Assembly: GCA_903934295.1 (NCBI GenBank)
Contig: CAIZNI010000011.1
Location: 1-64,000, forward strand
Source: an uncultured beta proteobacterium
GTDB taxonomy: Bacteria; Pseudomonadota; Gammaproteobacteria; Burkholderiales; Burkholderiaceae_E
DNA length: 64,000 bases
Direction: 5' to 3'
The notes beneath the pieces were generated by a model, which worked only from the letters and a program-made list of their open reading frames with translations, was not told where the DNA came from and made no database searches. Made by a program: the position numbers and the translations under genes. The stretch's first letter is position 1, and each line of letters starts with the position of its first letter. Positions 1 to 8,416 of the stretch are shown here, piece after piece.

Positions 1-241
1 ACTGGCTGTTTGCGGGGTCGCTGCGCGGTGGCACGCGCGCAGCGGCGGCGATGAGCTTGATCCAGTCGGCCAAGCTCAACGGGCACGATCCGTACGCCTA
101 CCTGAAGGATGTACTCGAGCGGCTGCCCACGCACCCCGCGAACCGAATCGAGGAACTGCTGCCACATCGCTGGACCGCGCCGGTCAGCGGCGCCTGACAT
201 CGTTCAGCGCGACGGGCAAGATGGGTTAACCGGACGGTTAC
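1..241 (+). mobile_element. Right end of an IS66-family insertion sequence
   Basis: The window opens inside an IS66-type element. The last 65 codons of its transposase are visible. About 20 bases past the transposase stop lies GGTTAACCGGACGGTTAC, ending near 241. Its reverse complement starts GTAACCGTCCGG, which matches the terminal inverted repeats I know for IS66 elements (GTAAGCGTCCGG type). The other end lies outside the window, so completeness and target duplication cannot be checked. Confidence 0.7.
3..197 (+). CDS. IS66 family transposase, C-terminal end only (cut by window start)
   Basis: The open frame enters from the left edge and stops with TGA at 195-197, giving 65 residues. It contains WLFAGS, AAAAMSLIQSAKLNG and DPYAYLKDVLERLP followed by IEELLPHRW, which is the conserved C-terminal tail of IS66 TnpC DDE transposases. 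The catalytic core lies upstream of the window. The gene is cut by the window edge, not necessarily truncated in the genome. Confidence 0.85.
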   Translation, partial: WLFAGSLRGGTRAAAAMSLIQSAKLNGHDPYAYLKDVLERLPTHPANRIEELLPHRWTAPVSGA

Positions 242-369
242 ACATGGGGCGTGGGCGAAAGCGTTGGATCGAGATCGACAAAGGGGTCGATTTGAAAGCG
301 CCGAGCTAGATTGCAGCGGGGCTGTCAGGGTTATCGTCTTTGAGAAATTGCGTGACGATCCGAGTATCG

Positions 370-885
370 TCACGGCCATGAAAATTTGGTCTTGTAGTTG
401 GAGAAGTATTTTTCTTTTAGCCACTTTAAGTCGCTAACCCAATCCAATCTGGCTTGAGGTTTTCTGTAGTCCTTCCCTACCCGACCATCCGCGAGCGATT
501 TAATGTGGGCTGCCATTCGATAAAGCCTCTGTGGACCGCCGCCGCGGCCCCACTTGGCGATGTAGGCATCATCACTATCCTCGCTGAATACGAGATTCCT
601 TGATGCGAAGCACTCCATGAGGATCTCTCGCCTTCTCGCGATAGATAAATCAGAGGTGGCACCAACCCGATAGCCAAGGATATGAAGCGGTGATTCGGAT
701 ACACCAAGATCCTCACTGTTTACCTCGGTAATGGCTTCAGGTCTGTCACCGCTAACGGTTGGCCAAGGCTCAGGGAGTGATAATAGAAACTGGAGGGCAG
801 GGTGGTCCGAAGCGAATGCATCCAACAATTCATCATCGTTCGCGTCGAAGGGGTCCTTGCCAGTAACCAGTTTTGCAAAGAGCAT
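370..885 (-). CDS. Conserved hypothetical protein; homologous reading extends upstream through a degenerate P-loop to 1062
   Basis: From the first ATG (885) the protein has 171 residues. The same frame stays open back to 1062, directly after the TGA that ends the upstream coiled-coil gene. Those 59 extra codons encode VVGRKGWSKTSLL, a Walker-A-like motif with Ser in place of the second Gly, then PLRIYSQEMLFAKLVTG. None of the 59 codons is ATG, GTG or TTG. The C-terminal part (SPLHILGYRVG, RRREILMECF, YIAKWGRGGGPQRLYRMAAHI, WVSDLKWLKEKYF) resembles a module I recall at the C-terminus of several uncharacterised bacterial proteins. GC is lower than in the surrounding chromosome, which suggests transfer. 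Function unknown. It may be translated only as a readthrough product, or be a damaged P-loop NTPase-like gene. Confidence 0.5.
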   Translation of the reverse strand: MLFAKLVTGKDPFDANDDELLDAFASDHPALQFLLSLPEPWPTVSGDRPEAITEVNSEDLGVSESPLHILGYRVGATSDLSIARRREILMECFASRNLVFSEDSDDAYIAKWGRGGGPQRLYRMAAHIKSLADGRVGKDYRKPQARLDWVSDLKWLKEKYFSNYKTKFSWP

Positions 886-1062
886 TTCCTGGGAGTAGAT
901 GCGTAGCGGCTCACCTTCGCGCGCCTCGATTTGAGCTAGCAGCGATGTCTTGGACCAGCCTTTTCTGCCTACGACTAAATTCTCAAGATCGCTATCGGGT
1001 ATAGAATAAAAATGATAACCAAATTCCTCGAGGACGGGTTCAAGAGTCTGGCTGTTCCACGG

Positions 1063-2439
1063 TCAGGTGCCAGTTGAGCCGAGCCATCCATTTGCGATTT
1101 TTGCCGCGTCCGGATTTCCACTCTCTAGCAGCCATGAGAGTACCTTGACGTTGGCGAGGGAGGAGTTAAACCTGTTGGTTCCTGTCGTGCTCTTGAGTCT
1201 CTCGTTCATGGCGGCGTAATTGGCTTGGAGTAATTCGTTCTTCCTCGTGAGTCGACTGGTTTTCGATAGATATTCTCGGTTTGATGCCTCAAGATTTTCG
1301 GCTCTTGCAGTAATCTCTCCCAGTTCTCTTCTGAGCGAAACGTTGTCTTGTTTCAAAGAGATGATGTGTGATCCTGCTTGGTTAATTGTAATTTCCCGTG
1401 CGTTGAGATATTCCTCTCGTTCGCCAATGCGATTTTCGAGTGCTTTCAGCGTGGATTGCTTGCGCTGCAGGTCCGCTAGACGCTCCGAATTTTGAGATTG
1501 GCCGATTGCTTCGTTTGACTCGAAATCTTTCTTCTGTTTTGCTAACGCTATGATTTCATTGTCAAGCTGATTTACTCGATTCCGGAATGCAAACAGCTCG
1601 CGCGCCCAGTTTTCTAGTTTGAGGGTTCTCTCATCTTGTTCGATTTTTTTGCGTCGGACTTCTTCGAGTTTTTTCTCTAGGACATCTTGTTGATTGGTCA
1701 GAGTCTTATTCCAGGCTGAAACTTTCGCCTCTCTGGAGGTCAACGCCTTGTCCGTGCAATCTCGCCGAACTAAGTCGTCTTCCCTAGCCGTAATGGAGGC
1801 TCGCAGTTCTTCTAGCCGGGACATTGCCTCTTGAATGCGCAGTTGCCTACTGTCGAGCGATAGGTGTTGCTCGTATTTTTGCAGTTGAGGTTCTACGTTT
1901 TGCTTCCAATTTTGCAATCTTGAATGAAACTCGGCAGATGTTTGCTGGAATCGCTGTCGATTAATGAGCAGTTTTTCTAACTTTTCAGTGTATTTTTCTT
2001 CTCTCTCTTGGAGAAGTCGATCTTTGGCGTCGTACGATTCCTGTGCTTCATGCCAGCTTTTTTCAATGGATTTGCGAGCGATTGTGGCCGCCTCTGTCTC
2101 TGCACTGGCCTTGGCTAGCGAGTTTTTTAAAATTAGAATCTGATTGTCAGCTTGAGTGTTCTGGTCTAAAGCAAATGCTCTTAACTTCTCAATCTCTAAT
2201 GTCTTGCGGCGATTTTCTGTTTGACTTTTGTCTAGTGCTGACTTCAAGGATTCGATGGCAGTTTGCCGATCCGAAATCGTAGCGTTTAGTGCGGTAAGCC
2301 GAGTTTCGAGATTGGTTAAATTGATTGTTTTTTCGGCAATCTCGGATTCTGCACGCGCGATCGCTTCATTTTTTTCAGTTACCTGTTTCTTCAGTTGATT
2401 TAGTGAATCTTTTCTGAATAGATCGTCAAGCAGCCCCAT
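1063..2439 (-). CDS. Long coiled-coil protein of unknown function
   Basis: 458 residues. After MGLLDDLFRKDSLNQLKKQV the protein is almost entirely heptad-like coiled coil rich in Glu, Lys, Gln and Leu (residues about 12-400). It ends in a small globular segment, NRFNSSLANVKVLSWLLESGNPDAAKIANGWLGS. No signal peptide, membrane segment or enzymatic motif is visible. The start at 2439 has a good ribosome site (AAGGAAAT). GC is clearly lower than in the housekeeping genes further right. It terminates at a TGA beyond which the same frame continues into a P-loop-like segment, so the two could form one fused ATPase-plus-coiled-coil protein. An SMC-like or defence role is speculation. Confidence 0.7.
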   Translation of the reverse strand: MGLLDDLFRKDSLNQLKKQVTEKNEAIARAESEIAEKTINLTNLETRLTALNATISDRQTAIESLKSALDKSQTENRRKTLEIEKLRAFALDQNTQADNQILILKNSLAKASAETEAATIARKSIEKSWHEAQESYDAKDRLLQEREEKYTEKLEKLLINRQRFQQTSAEFHSRLQNWKQNVEPQLQKYEQHLSLDSRQLRIQEAMSRLEELRASITAREDDLVRRDCTDKALTSREAKVSAWNKTLTNQQDVLEKKLEEVRRKKIEQDERTLKLENWARELFAFRNRVNQLDNEIIALAKQKKDFESNEAIGQSQNSERLADLQRKQSTLKALENRIGEREEYLNAREITINQAGSHIISLKQDNVSLRRELGEITARAENLEASNREYLSKTSRLTRKNELLQANYAAMNERLKSTTGTNRFNSSLANVKVLSWLLESGNPDAAKIANGWLGSTGT

Positions 2440-2657
2440 CTCAATTTCCTTGGGTTGATGTTTTGCGCAGCTCTATTTCGCGGTGCGGTCAGGCCTGCTG
2501 TTCAATCGGGGGCGATGTGGCACCTTAGCGCCGGATTTTGATTGGCGGAAGCACAGCTTTTTCAATGGCGCACGAGGAGTCCGTTCGGTTATTTTCCCAT
2601 CTAAGCTTAGATGGTGTCGCTGGAAGTTCGCCAGTTGTTCTGATCTGCTTTTTATCT

Positions 2658-2993
2658 TCAGTCCTCAGATTCGAAGTCGTTGATAAACTGCTGCAAGAGG
2701 TGCTGGCAGGCTGCAGCGCCCACTTCCTCCGCGATTTCGAGGAGCGCCCGAACTCTCGTGTACCCGTCGTCGTTGTCGGTCGAGTCCATGTCAATGACCC
2801 AGCCTGCGAGCGATGCTGATGAGTGATTCTCGGGTTCTTGTATTTCGACGTCGATCGTCGACCATAACGGGTCATCCCGCAGGCTGAGCATCCATTGCTC
2901 TTCGCCTAGGTAGCAGACTTCCTCGAGCCAGCCGTTACCAGTCGCGGAACCGGAGCCTTCGAAGAGCGTGTACCAGTTGGATTCGATTGGCAT
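2658..2993 (-). CDS. Small acidic hypothetical protein
   Basis: 111 residues, strongly acidic, beginning MPIESNWYTLFEGSG and ending QQFINDFESED. It has several Trp residues and a central DMDSTDNDDGYTRVRALLEIAEEVG segment. No signal peptide or family motif is recognised. Its size and charge resemble immunity or antitoxin proteins, but that is only an impression. It lies alone between the coiled-coil gene and a broken Fic/Doc toxin in an accessory stretch. Confidence 0.5.
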   Translation of the reverse strand: MPIESNWYTLFEGSGSATGNGWLEEVCYLGEEQWMLSLRDDPLWSTIDVEIQEPENHSSASLAGWVIDMDSTDNDDGYTRVRALLEIAEEVGAAACQHLLQQFINDFESED

Positions 2994-3082
2994 GCTTGGA
3001 ACGCCTTATTGCTTGCGGGCTGCCGTTTCTATTGACATCGATCTTGCGGCGGCTTGTTTGACGGGGATGCTGGTTATTCGAA

Positions 3083-3467
3083 TCATTCCGCAACAACCGC
3101 GCTTCCTCGCAACCACGGGTCGAGATGAGCAATCTTAAAGGTTCCCGCCTCGAACATTCGCATCATCTCCGCAAGGAGCTGCATTGGCCCGCGCTGCAAG
3201 CGCCAGCCATTGATGCGCAAGAACACATCGGCAGCAGCAAAGGCGACGCGCTTGTTCCCATTTACGAAAGGGGTGATTGATCGCCAGACTCTCCAGCAGC
3301 GCAGTAATCGTGGCTGCGATGCCGTCCTTTTGCCTCGTTTGCTCTCAGAACAGTGTGGCCTCCAGCGCCCCGGGATCGCGCACGCCCGGCGCACCGGTGT
3401 AACCCTGCATCAGCACCGCGTGGATGTCGAGCACATCGGTCACGGTCAGGCAATCGTGCGGCACCAC
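3083..3467 (-). pseudogene. Doc-type (Fic fold) toxin remnant with an in-frame stop and a frameshift
   Basis: Reading from about 3467, the frame gives LTVTDVLDIHAVLMQGYTGAPGVRDPGALEATLF, the N-terminus of death-on-curing toxins. A TGA follows where the family has an Arg. The same frame resumes with ALLESLAINHPF. One extra C after the Phe codon shifts the frame, and it continues as VNGNKRVAFAAADVFLRINGWRL to the stop at 3083. Corrected, the Fic motif would read HPFVNGNKR. Two independent lesions make an active toxin unlikely. No Phd-like antitoxin gene is evident beside it. Confidence 0.75.
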
Positions 3468-3515
3468 TTGCTTTTACAACTCCCGAAAAGAATCCCGCGA
3501 CCGTTCGCCACCCCC

Positions 3516-4325
3516 CTACCTATAAAACTCGACCGGCCCATGCTCCCCCACCGCCGCCACATGCGACACCAGCGCCCCATCGCGCATCGCATGCACCGCG
3601 AACCCCGGCGGCTCGCGCCGAAACGTGGCCGGCGCACCGGCGCTCAGGTCCAGCACGATCTGATGCGCCGTTGAAGGCGCGGTCATCGCCACCGTGCCGC
3701 CGAAGCGGCGCACGATGCTGCGATGCAGGTGGCCGCAGATCACCCGCTCCACCTGGGGGTGGCGCTGCAGCACCGCGGCCAGCGCATCGGCCCCGGCCAG
3801 CAATCCGATGCCATCCATGTGCTCGATGCCGGTGACAAAGGGCGGGTGGTGCATCGCCACTACCGTGGGCTGGCCCGGGGCCTGCGCAAGCGTGCGGTCC
3901 AGCCAGGCCAGCCGGTTGGCGCACAGGCTGCCGTGCGCGGCGCGCGGCACCACCGTGTCCAGCGCCACCACCCGCAGGCCGTCCACCTCGCGCACCCACA
4001 GCACATGGTCGGCCAGCGCCGGGTCGTCCTGCGGTTGCAGTTCCGGGTGGTCGGGGAAGGCGGCGCGCAGGGCGGCGGGGTCATCGTGATTGCCGGGCAT
4101 CAGCCAGACCGGGCCGGGCAGGGGCGCGAGCAGGGCGCGCAGGTGCGCGTATTCCGCCGCGTTGCCGCGGTCGACCAGGTCGCCGGTGACCACCACCGCG
4201 GTGGCGGCCGGCTGCAGCGCCAGCACGCCCTGCACCGACCGCGCGAGGAACGAGGGGGTGTCGATCCGGTCCAGCAGCAGCATCCCGGGGGCGACGATGT
4301 GGGGATCCGACAGTTGCACGAGCAT
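3516..4325 (-). CDS. Class III cyclic-nucleotide / glycerophosphodiester phosphodiesterase (metallophosphoesterase)
   Basis: 269 residues with the calcineurin-like dinuclear-metal motifs in order: D7-x-H9 (SDPHIV), GDLVDRG with D49, GNHDD with N79 and H80, HHPPF with H159 and H160, and GHLHR with H199 and H201. This is the CpdA/GpdQ class of phosphodiesterases. It is cytoplasmic, with no signal peptide. The gene is divergent from a GlpR-like regulator and a Ugp-like importer, which favours glycerophosphodiesters (freeing glycerol-3-phosphate) over cAMP. The substrate cannot be settled from sequence. Confidence 0.85.
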   Translation of the reverse strand: MLVQLSDPHIVAPGMLLLDRIDTPSFLARSVQGVLALQPAATAVVVTGDLVDRGNAAEYAHLRALLAPLPGPVWLMPGNHDDPAALRAAFPDHPELQPQDDPALADHVLWVREVDGLRVVALDTVVPRAAHGSLCANRLAWLDRTLAQAPGQPTVVAMHHPPFVTGIEHMDGIGLLAGADALAAVLQRHPQVERVICGHLHRSIVRRFGGTVAMTAPSTAHQIVLDLSAGAPATFRREPPGFAVHAMRDGALVSHVAAVGEHGPVEFYR

Positions 4326-4417
4326 GGGGGCGCCTTTCAGTGCGGTGACCGGCCTTCAGGGTAGCCCGCCAGGGCGGATCCGGCTGACATCACACGGACA
4401 TGATTCGGGTGTAAGAT

Positions 4418-4454
4418 TTTCGTTTGAACATTAGCAGAACTTTCATTCGAACAT
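4418..4454 (+). promoter_or_regulatory. Tandem operator-like repeats at the glpR-like start
   Basis: TTTCGTTTGAACAT (4418-4431) and TTTCATTCGAACAT (4441-4454) are direct copies of TTTCRTTYGAACAT, 23 bases apart. Each holds a TTCNNNNGAA near-palindrome, and the second overlaps the ATG at 4453. This fits autoregulation by the DeoR-family protein encoded here and probably control of the divergent phosphodiesterase. Function is inferred. Confidence 0.5.
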
Positions 4455-5232
4455 GACAGAGGCGGTTTCCGGTTCACGCGAACAGCAGATCCTCGATCTC
4501 GTCCAGGGTCGCGGGCTGGTGGACATCGGTGATCTGGCCCGTCAGTTCGGTGTCACGCCGCAGACCATCCGCCGGGGCGTGAACCGCCTGAGCGAGCGCG
4601 GCCTGCTGCGCCGGGTTCATGGCGGCGTCACCCTGCCGCCCGCCAACGCGAACCTGCCGTTCGAGACGCGGCAGGTGCAGCACCTCGAGGCCAAGCGCCG
4701 CATCGCCGCGGCGGTCGCGGCCCACATCGGCGACGGCGCCTCGGTGGCCATCGGCCTGGGCACCACGCCGCACCAGGTGGCGCTGGCCCTGCGCGGGCAT
4801 CGGGGCCTGCGGGTGGTGACCAACAGTTTGCGCGTGGTGCTGGCGCTCGCCGGCAGCGAAGGGCTCGAGATCGCGGTGGCCGGTGGCTTCCTGCGGCCGG
4901 CCGATCTCGACGTGGTGGGCGAGGCCGCGGTGCGCTGCTTCTCCGGCTTCAAGACCGACTTCGCCGTCTTCGGCGTGGGCGGCATCGACGAGGACGGCAC
5001 CCTGCTCGACTTTGACCCGGCCGAGGTGCTGGCGCGCGAGGCCATGCGCCTGAACTGCCGCCAGTCGCTGCTGGTCGCCGACGCCAGCAAGTTCGGCCGC
5101 GCCGCCATGGCCCGCGGCGGCAGCCTTTCGGCCATCGACCACCTGTTCATCGACGCCTGGCCGGCGCCCGCCTTCCGGCCGCTGCTCGAGGCCGCAGCGC
5201 CGCGCGTGCATCTCGTCGAGGGAGCGGCATGA
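4453..5232 (+). CDS. glpR: DeoR/GlpR-family transcriptional repressor
   Basis: 259 residues. The N-terminal winged helix includes LARQFGVTPQTIRRGVNRL (residues about 28-46), followed by GLLRRVHGG, the standard DeoR signature. The C-terminal DeoRC sugar-phosphate-binding domain has IGLGTTPHQVA, VTNSL, GGIDEDGTLLDFDPAEV and VADASKFGR. It overlaps the downstream ATPase gene by ATGA, so it is the first gene of the importer operon. Its likely effector is a phosphorylated substrate such as glycerol-3-phosphate. The start codon overlaps one of two TTTCRTTYGAACAT repeats, consistent with autoregulation. The symbol is by analogy with GlpR-controlled ugp systems. Confidence 0.8.
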   Translation: MTEAVSGSREQQILDLVQGRGLVDIGDLARQFGVTPQTIRRGVNRLSERGLLRRVHGGVTLPPANANLPFETRQVQHLEAKRRIAAAVAAHIGDGASVAIGLGTTPHQVALALRGHRGLRVVTNSLRVVLALAGSEGLEIAVAGGFLRPADLDVVGEAAVRCFSGFKTDFAVFGVGGIDEDGTLLDFDPAEVLAREAMRLNCRQSLLVADASKFGRAAMARGGSLSAIDHLFIDAWPAPAFRPLLEAAAPRVHLVEGAA

Positions 5233-6230
5233 GCCGCGTCGCGCTGCACGGCATCGTCAAGCGCTTCGGCGACCATGCCGCGGTGCAGGACGTGACCCTG
5301 GTCGCCGAGCCCGGTCAGTTCGTCGCGCTGCTGGGTCCCTCGGGTTGCGGCAAGAGCACCACGCTGCGGCTGATCGCCGCGCTGGAGCAGCCCGACGAGG
5401 GCCGCATCGAGATCGATGGCGTCGACGTCACGCGGGCGCCGCCGGCGCAGCGCGGCATCGCGATGGTGTTCCAGAACTACGCGCTGTTCCCGCACCTGAC
5501 GGTGGGCGAGAACATCGTCTTCGGGCTGACCGTGCGCCGGGTCGACAAGGCCGAGCGCGCCCGCCGCCTGGCGCGCGCCGCCGAGTTGCTGGGTCTGCAG
5601 AGCCTGCTGTCGCGCAAGCCCGCGCAGCTCTCGGGTGGGCAGCGCCAGCGCGTGGCGCTGGGTCGCGCCATCGTGGCCGAGGCACCGGTGTGCCTGATGG
5701 ACGAGCCGCTGTCGAACCTGGACGCCCAGCTGCGCCAGCAGATGCGCAGCGAGATCCGCGAACTGCAGCAGCGCCTGGGCATCACCATGCTCTACGTCAC
5801 CCACGACCAGACCGAGGCGATGACGATGGCCGACCGCGTGGTGCTCATGCGCGCCGGCCGCATCGAGCAGCAGGGCACGCCGCAGGACCTGTACGAACGC
5901 CCGGCCAGCACCTTCGTGGCCGGCTTCATCGGCGCGCCGGCGATGAATCTGTTTCCGACTGAAGACGGCCGCAGCCTGCTGGGTGTGCGGCCGGAGCAGA
6001 TGTCGCTGCGCGCGGCGGGCGAGGGCTTGCCCGCTCGCGTGGTGGCGGTGGAGTACCTGGGTGCCGAGAGCCTGCTGATCTGCGAGACCGGCCCCGAGAC
6101 CGCGCGTTCGCGCGTGGTGCTGCGCACCGGGGGCCACGGCCTGCCGCAGCGTGGCGAAGCCGTCGGCCTGGGCTGGCCCGACAGCGCGCTGCACCGATTC
6201 GACCGCGAGAGCGGACAACGACTTCCCTGA
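5229..6230 (+). CDS. ugpC: ABC importer ATPase, UgpC/MalK type
   Basis: 333 residues. Walker A is GPSGCGKST (36-44), the Q-loop FQNY is at 81-84, the signature LSGGQRQR at 134-141 and Walker B CLMDEP at 155-160, followed by the D-loop and VTHDQTEAM. A C-terminal OB-fold (TOBE) regulatory domain begins near LLGVRPEQM. This architecture belongs to carbohydrate-uptake (CUT1) ATPases such as UgpC and MalK. It precedes the binding protein by 11 bases and overlaps the regulator. It powers the two permeases encoded downstream. Confidence 0.87.
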   Translation: MSRVALHGIVKRFGDHAAVQDVTLVAEPGQFVALLGPSGCGKSTTLRLIAALEQPDEGRIEIDGVDVTRAPPAQRGIAMVFQNYALFPHLTVGENIVFGLTVRRVDKAERARRLARAAELLGLQSLLSRKPAQLSGGQRQRVALGRAIVAEAPVCLMDEPLSNLDAQLRQQMRSEIRELQQRLGITMLYVTHDQTEAMTMADRVVLMRAGRIEQQGTPQDLYERPASTFVAGFIGAPAMNLFPTEDGRSLLGVRPEQMSLRAAGEGLPARVVAVEYLGAESLLICETGPETARSRVVLRTGGHGLPQRGEAVGLGWPDSALHRFDRESGQRLP

Positions 6231-6241
6231 GGACAACAACC

Positions 6242-7519
6242 ATGAAACCCTGGAACCTGAGATTGGCCACCGTCGCGCTGGGCGCGGCGCTCAGCCTGCC
6301 TGCCAGCGCGCAGGAACTGAGTTTCTACTACCCCGTGGCCGTCGGCGGCCCGGTGACGAAGATCATCGACGGCATGGCCGCCGACTTCGAGCGCGAAAAC
6401 CCCGGCATCAAGATCAAGCCGGTCTACGCCGGCAGCTACCAGGACACCATCACCAAGGTCCTGACCGCCGCCAAGGGTGGCGCCGCGCCGCACATCGCGG
6501 TGATCCTGTCGACCGACATGTACACGCTGATCGACGAGGGCGTGGTGGTGCCGTTCGACGACATCGCCAAGACCGCGGCGGACAAGGCCTGGATGGGCAG
6601 CTTCTACCCGGGCTTCATGAAGAACAGCCAGACCGGCGGCAAGACCTGGGGCATCCCGTTCCAGCGCTCCACCGTCGTGATGTACTGGAACAAGGAGCTG
6701 TTCAAGGAGGCCGGCCTCGACCCGAACAAGCCGCCCCAGAACTGGAACGAGCTCGTCGAGTACGGCCGCAAGCTGACCAAGAAGGACGCCGCCGGCAACG
6801 TGACGACCTGGGGCATCCAGGTGCCCTCGTCGGGCTTTCCGTACTGGCTGTTCCAGGGCTTCACCACGCAGAACGGCGCCGAGCTGATGAACCCGGCCGG
6901 CACGCAGACCTATTACGACAAGCCCGAGGTCGTGCAGGCGCTGCAGTTCTGGATGGACCTGTCGCGCAAGCACATGATCCACCCGCCCGGCGTGGTGGAG
7001 TGGGGCACGACGCCCAAGGACTTCTTCGAGCGCAAGGCCGCGATGATCTGGACGACCACCGGCAACTTGACCAACATCCGCACCAACGCCAAGTTCGACT
7101 TCGGCGTCGCGATGCTCCCGTCGGGCAAGCAGCGCGGCACGCCCACGGGCGGCGGCAACTTCTACGTCTTCAAGAAGGCGACGCAGGCCGAGCGCGAGGC
7201 ATCGCTGAAGTTCATCCAGTGGATGACCTCGCCCAAGCGCGCGGCCGAGTGGGCCATCGCCACCGGTTACGTCGCGGTGAGCCCCGCCGCCTGGGACACG
7301 GCCGAGATGAAGAAGTACCTGGCCGACTTCAGCGCGCCCATCGTGGCCCGCGACCAGCTGCAGCACGCGGTGGCCGAACTCTCCACGCACGAGAACCAGC
7401 GCGTCACCAAGGCGCTCAACGACGGCCTGCAGGCCGCGCTGACCGGCGCCAAGCCCGCCGACCAGGCCCTGAAGGACGCGCAGCGCGAAGCCGACCGCAT
7501 CCTGCGGCCGTATCGCTGA
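6242..7519 (+). CDS. ugpB: Periplasmic solute-binding protein, UgpB-like
   Basis: 425 residues with a Sec signal peptide (MKPWNLRLATVALGAALSLP, cleavage likely after ASA). The mature protein is a family 1 extracellular binding protein. It starts QELSFYYPVAVGGPVTKIIDG and contains YAGSYQDTITKVLTA and PFQRSTVVMYWNKELFKEAG. Those segments match UgpB-type receptors better than maltose receptors. It lies between the ATPase and the two permeases. Substrate is inferred as sn-glycerol-3-phosphate or glycerophosphodiesters, supported by the adjacent phosphodiesterase and GlpR-like regulator. Confidence 0.83.
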   Translation: MKPWNLRLATVALGAALSLPASAQELSFYYPVAVGGPVTKIIDGMAADFERENPGIKIKPVYAGSYQDTITKVLTAAKGGAAPHIAVILSTDMYTLIDEGVVVPFDDIAKTAADKAWMGSFYPGFMKNSQTGGKTWGIPFQRSTVVMYWNKELFKEAGLDPNKPPQNWNELVEYGRKLTKKDAAGNVTTWGIQVPSSGFPYWLFQGFTTQNGAELMNPAGTQTYYDKPEVVQALQFWMDLSRKHMIHPPGVVEWGTTPKDFFERKAAMIWTTTGNLTNIRTNAKFDFGVAMLPSGKQRGTPTGGGNFYVFKKATQAEREASLKFIQWMTSPKRAAEWAIATGYVAVSPAAWDTAEMKKYLADFSAPIVARDQLQHAVAELSTHENQRVTKALNDGLQAALTGAKPADQALKDAQREADRILRPYR

Positions 7520-7540
7520 GCGGCGCCGCGGGCTGAGGTG

Positions 7541-8416
7541 ATGGAGGGACGACGCAACGCCGTCATCGGCTGGCTGCTGTTGCTGCCGGCGGCGGTGCTG
7601 CTCGTCGCCTTCACCCATTACCCCGCGGTGGCCACGCTTTGGCACAGCCTGTTCAGCACCGCCAAGCCCAACCGCCCGGCGCGCTTCATCGGGCTGGAGA
7701 ACTACCGGGCGCTGGCCGACGATCCGGTCTTCTGGACCGCGCTGGTGAACAACGCCTGGTATGCGCTGGGCACCATCGTGCCCTCGATCGCGCTGGCCAT
7801 CGTGATGGCGCTGTGGGTGGACCGCAAGCTCGCCGGGCGCGGGCTGCTGCGCCTGGCCTACTTCACGCCCACCGTGCTGCCGATGATCGCGGTGGCCAAC
7901 ATCTGGCTCTTCTTCTACACGCCCGACTACGGGCTGCTGGACCAGTTGCGCGGCCAGTTCGGCGGCGCGGCGACCAACTGGCTGGGTTCGCGCGAGACGG
8001 TGCTGGGGTCGGTGATGCTGGTCGCGATCTGGAAGGAAGCCGGCTTCTTCATGATCTTCTACCTGGCGGCGCTGCAGCAGCAGTCGCCCGAGCTGCGCGA
8101 GGCCGCGGCGCTGGAGGGCTGCGGACGCTGGCAGTTCTTCTGGCGCATCACCTTCCCGCTGCTGATGCCGACCACGCTGTTCGTGCTGGTGAACGCGGTG
8201 ATCAACGCCTTCCGGCTGGTGGACCACATTGTGGTGATGACGCGCGGCGGGCCCGACAACGCGAGCTCGCTTCTGCTCTTCTACATTTACGAGACCGGTT
8301 TTCGCTACTGGGACGCGGGCTATGCCGCCGCGCTGACGGCGGTGCTGCTGGCGATCCTGGCCTTGCTCGCGCTGCTGCAGTTCGGCCTGCTCGAGCGGCG
8401 CACCCACTACCAGTGA
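7541..8416 (+). CDS. ugpA: ABC importer permease, UgpA-like
   Basis: About 291 residues with six predicted membrane segments, beginning RRNAVIGWLLLLPAAVLLVAF. The cytoplasmic EAA loop reads EAAALEGCGRWQFFWRITFP. This is the MalF/UgpA-type CUT1 permease half. A GTG at 7538 immediately precedes the ATG chosen here, so the exact start is uncertain by one codon. Its stop overlaps the start of the next permease (TGATG), indicating translational coupling. Confidence 0.85.
   Translation: MEGRRNAVIGWLLLLPAAVLLVAFTHYPAVATLWHSLFSTAKPNRPARFIGLENYRALADDPVFWTALVNNAWYALGTIVPSIALAIVMALWVDRKLAGRGLLRLAYFTPTVLPMIAVANIWLFFYTPDYGLLDQLRGQFGGAATNWLGSRETVLGSVMLVAIWKEAGFFMIFYLAALQQQSPELREAAALEGCGRWQFFWRITFPLLMPTTLFVLVNAVINAFRLVDHIVVMTRGGPDNASSLLLFYIYETGFRYWDAGYAAALTAVLLAILALLALLQFGLLERRTHYQ

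Noticed and set aside
1063..1065. TGA ending the coiled-coil gene as a second selenocysteine codon
   Set aside because: No Cys or redox partner is nearby, no convincing SECIS hairpin follows, and the family has no known selenoprotein.
2538..2819. Plus-strand open frame of 93 codons near the acidic orphan
   Set aside because: It overlaps the more plausible minus-strand gene at 2658-2993 and shows no family features.
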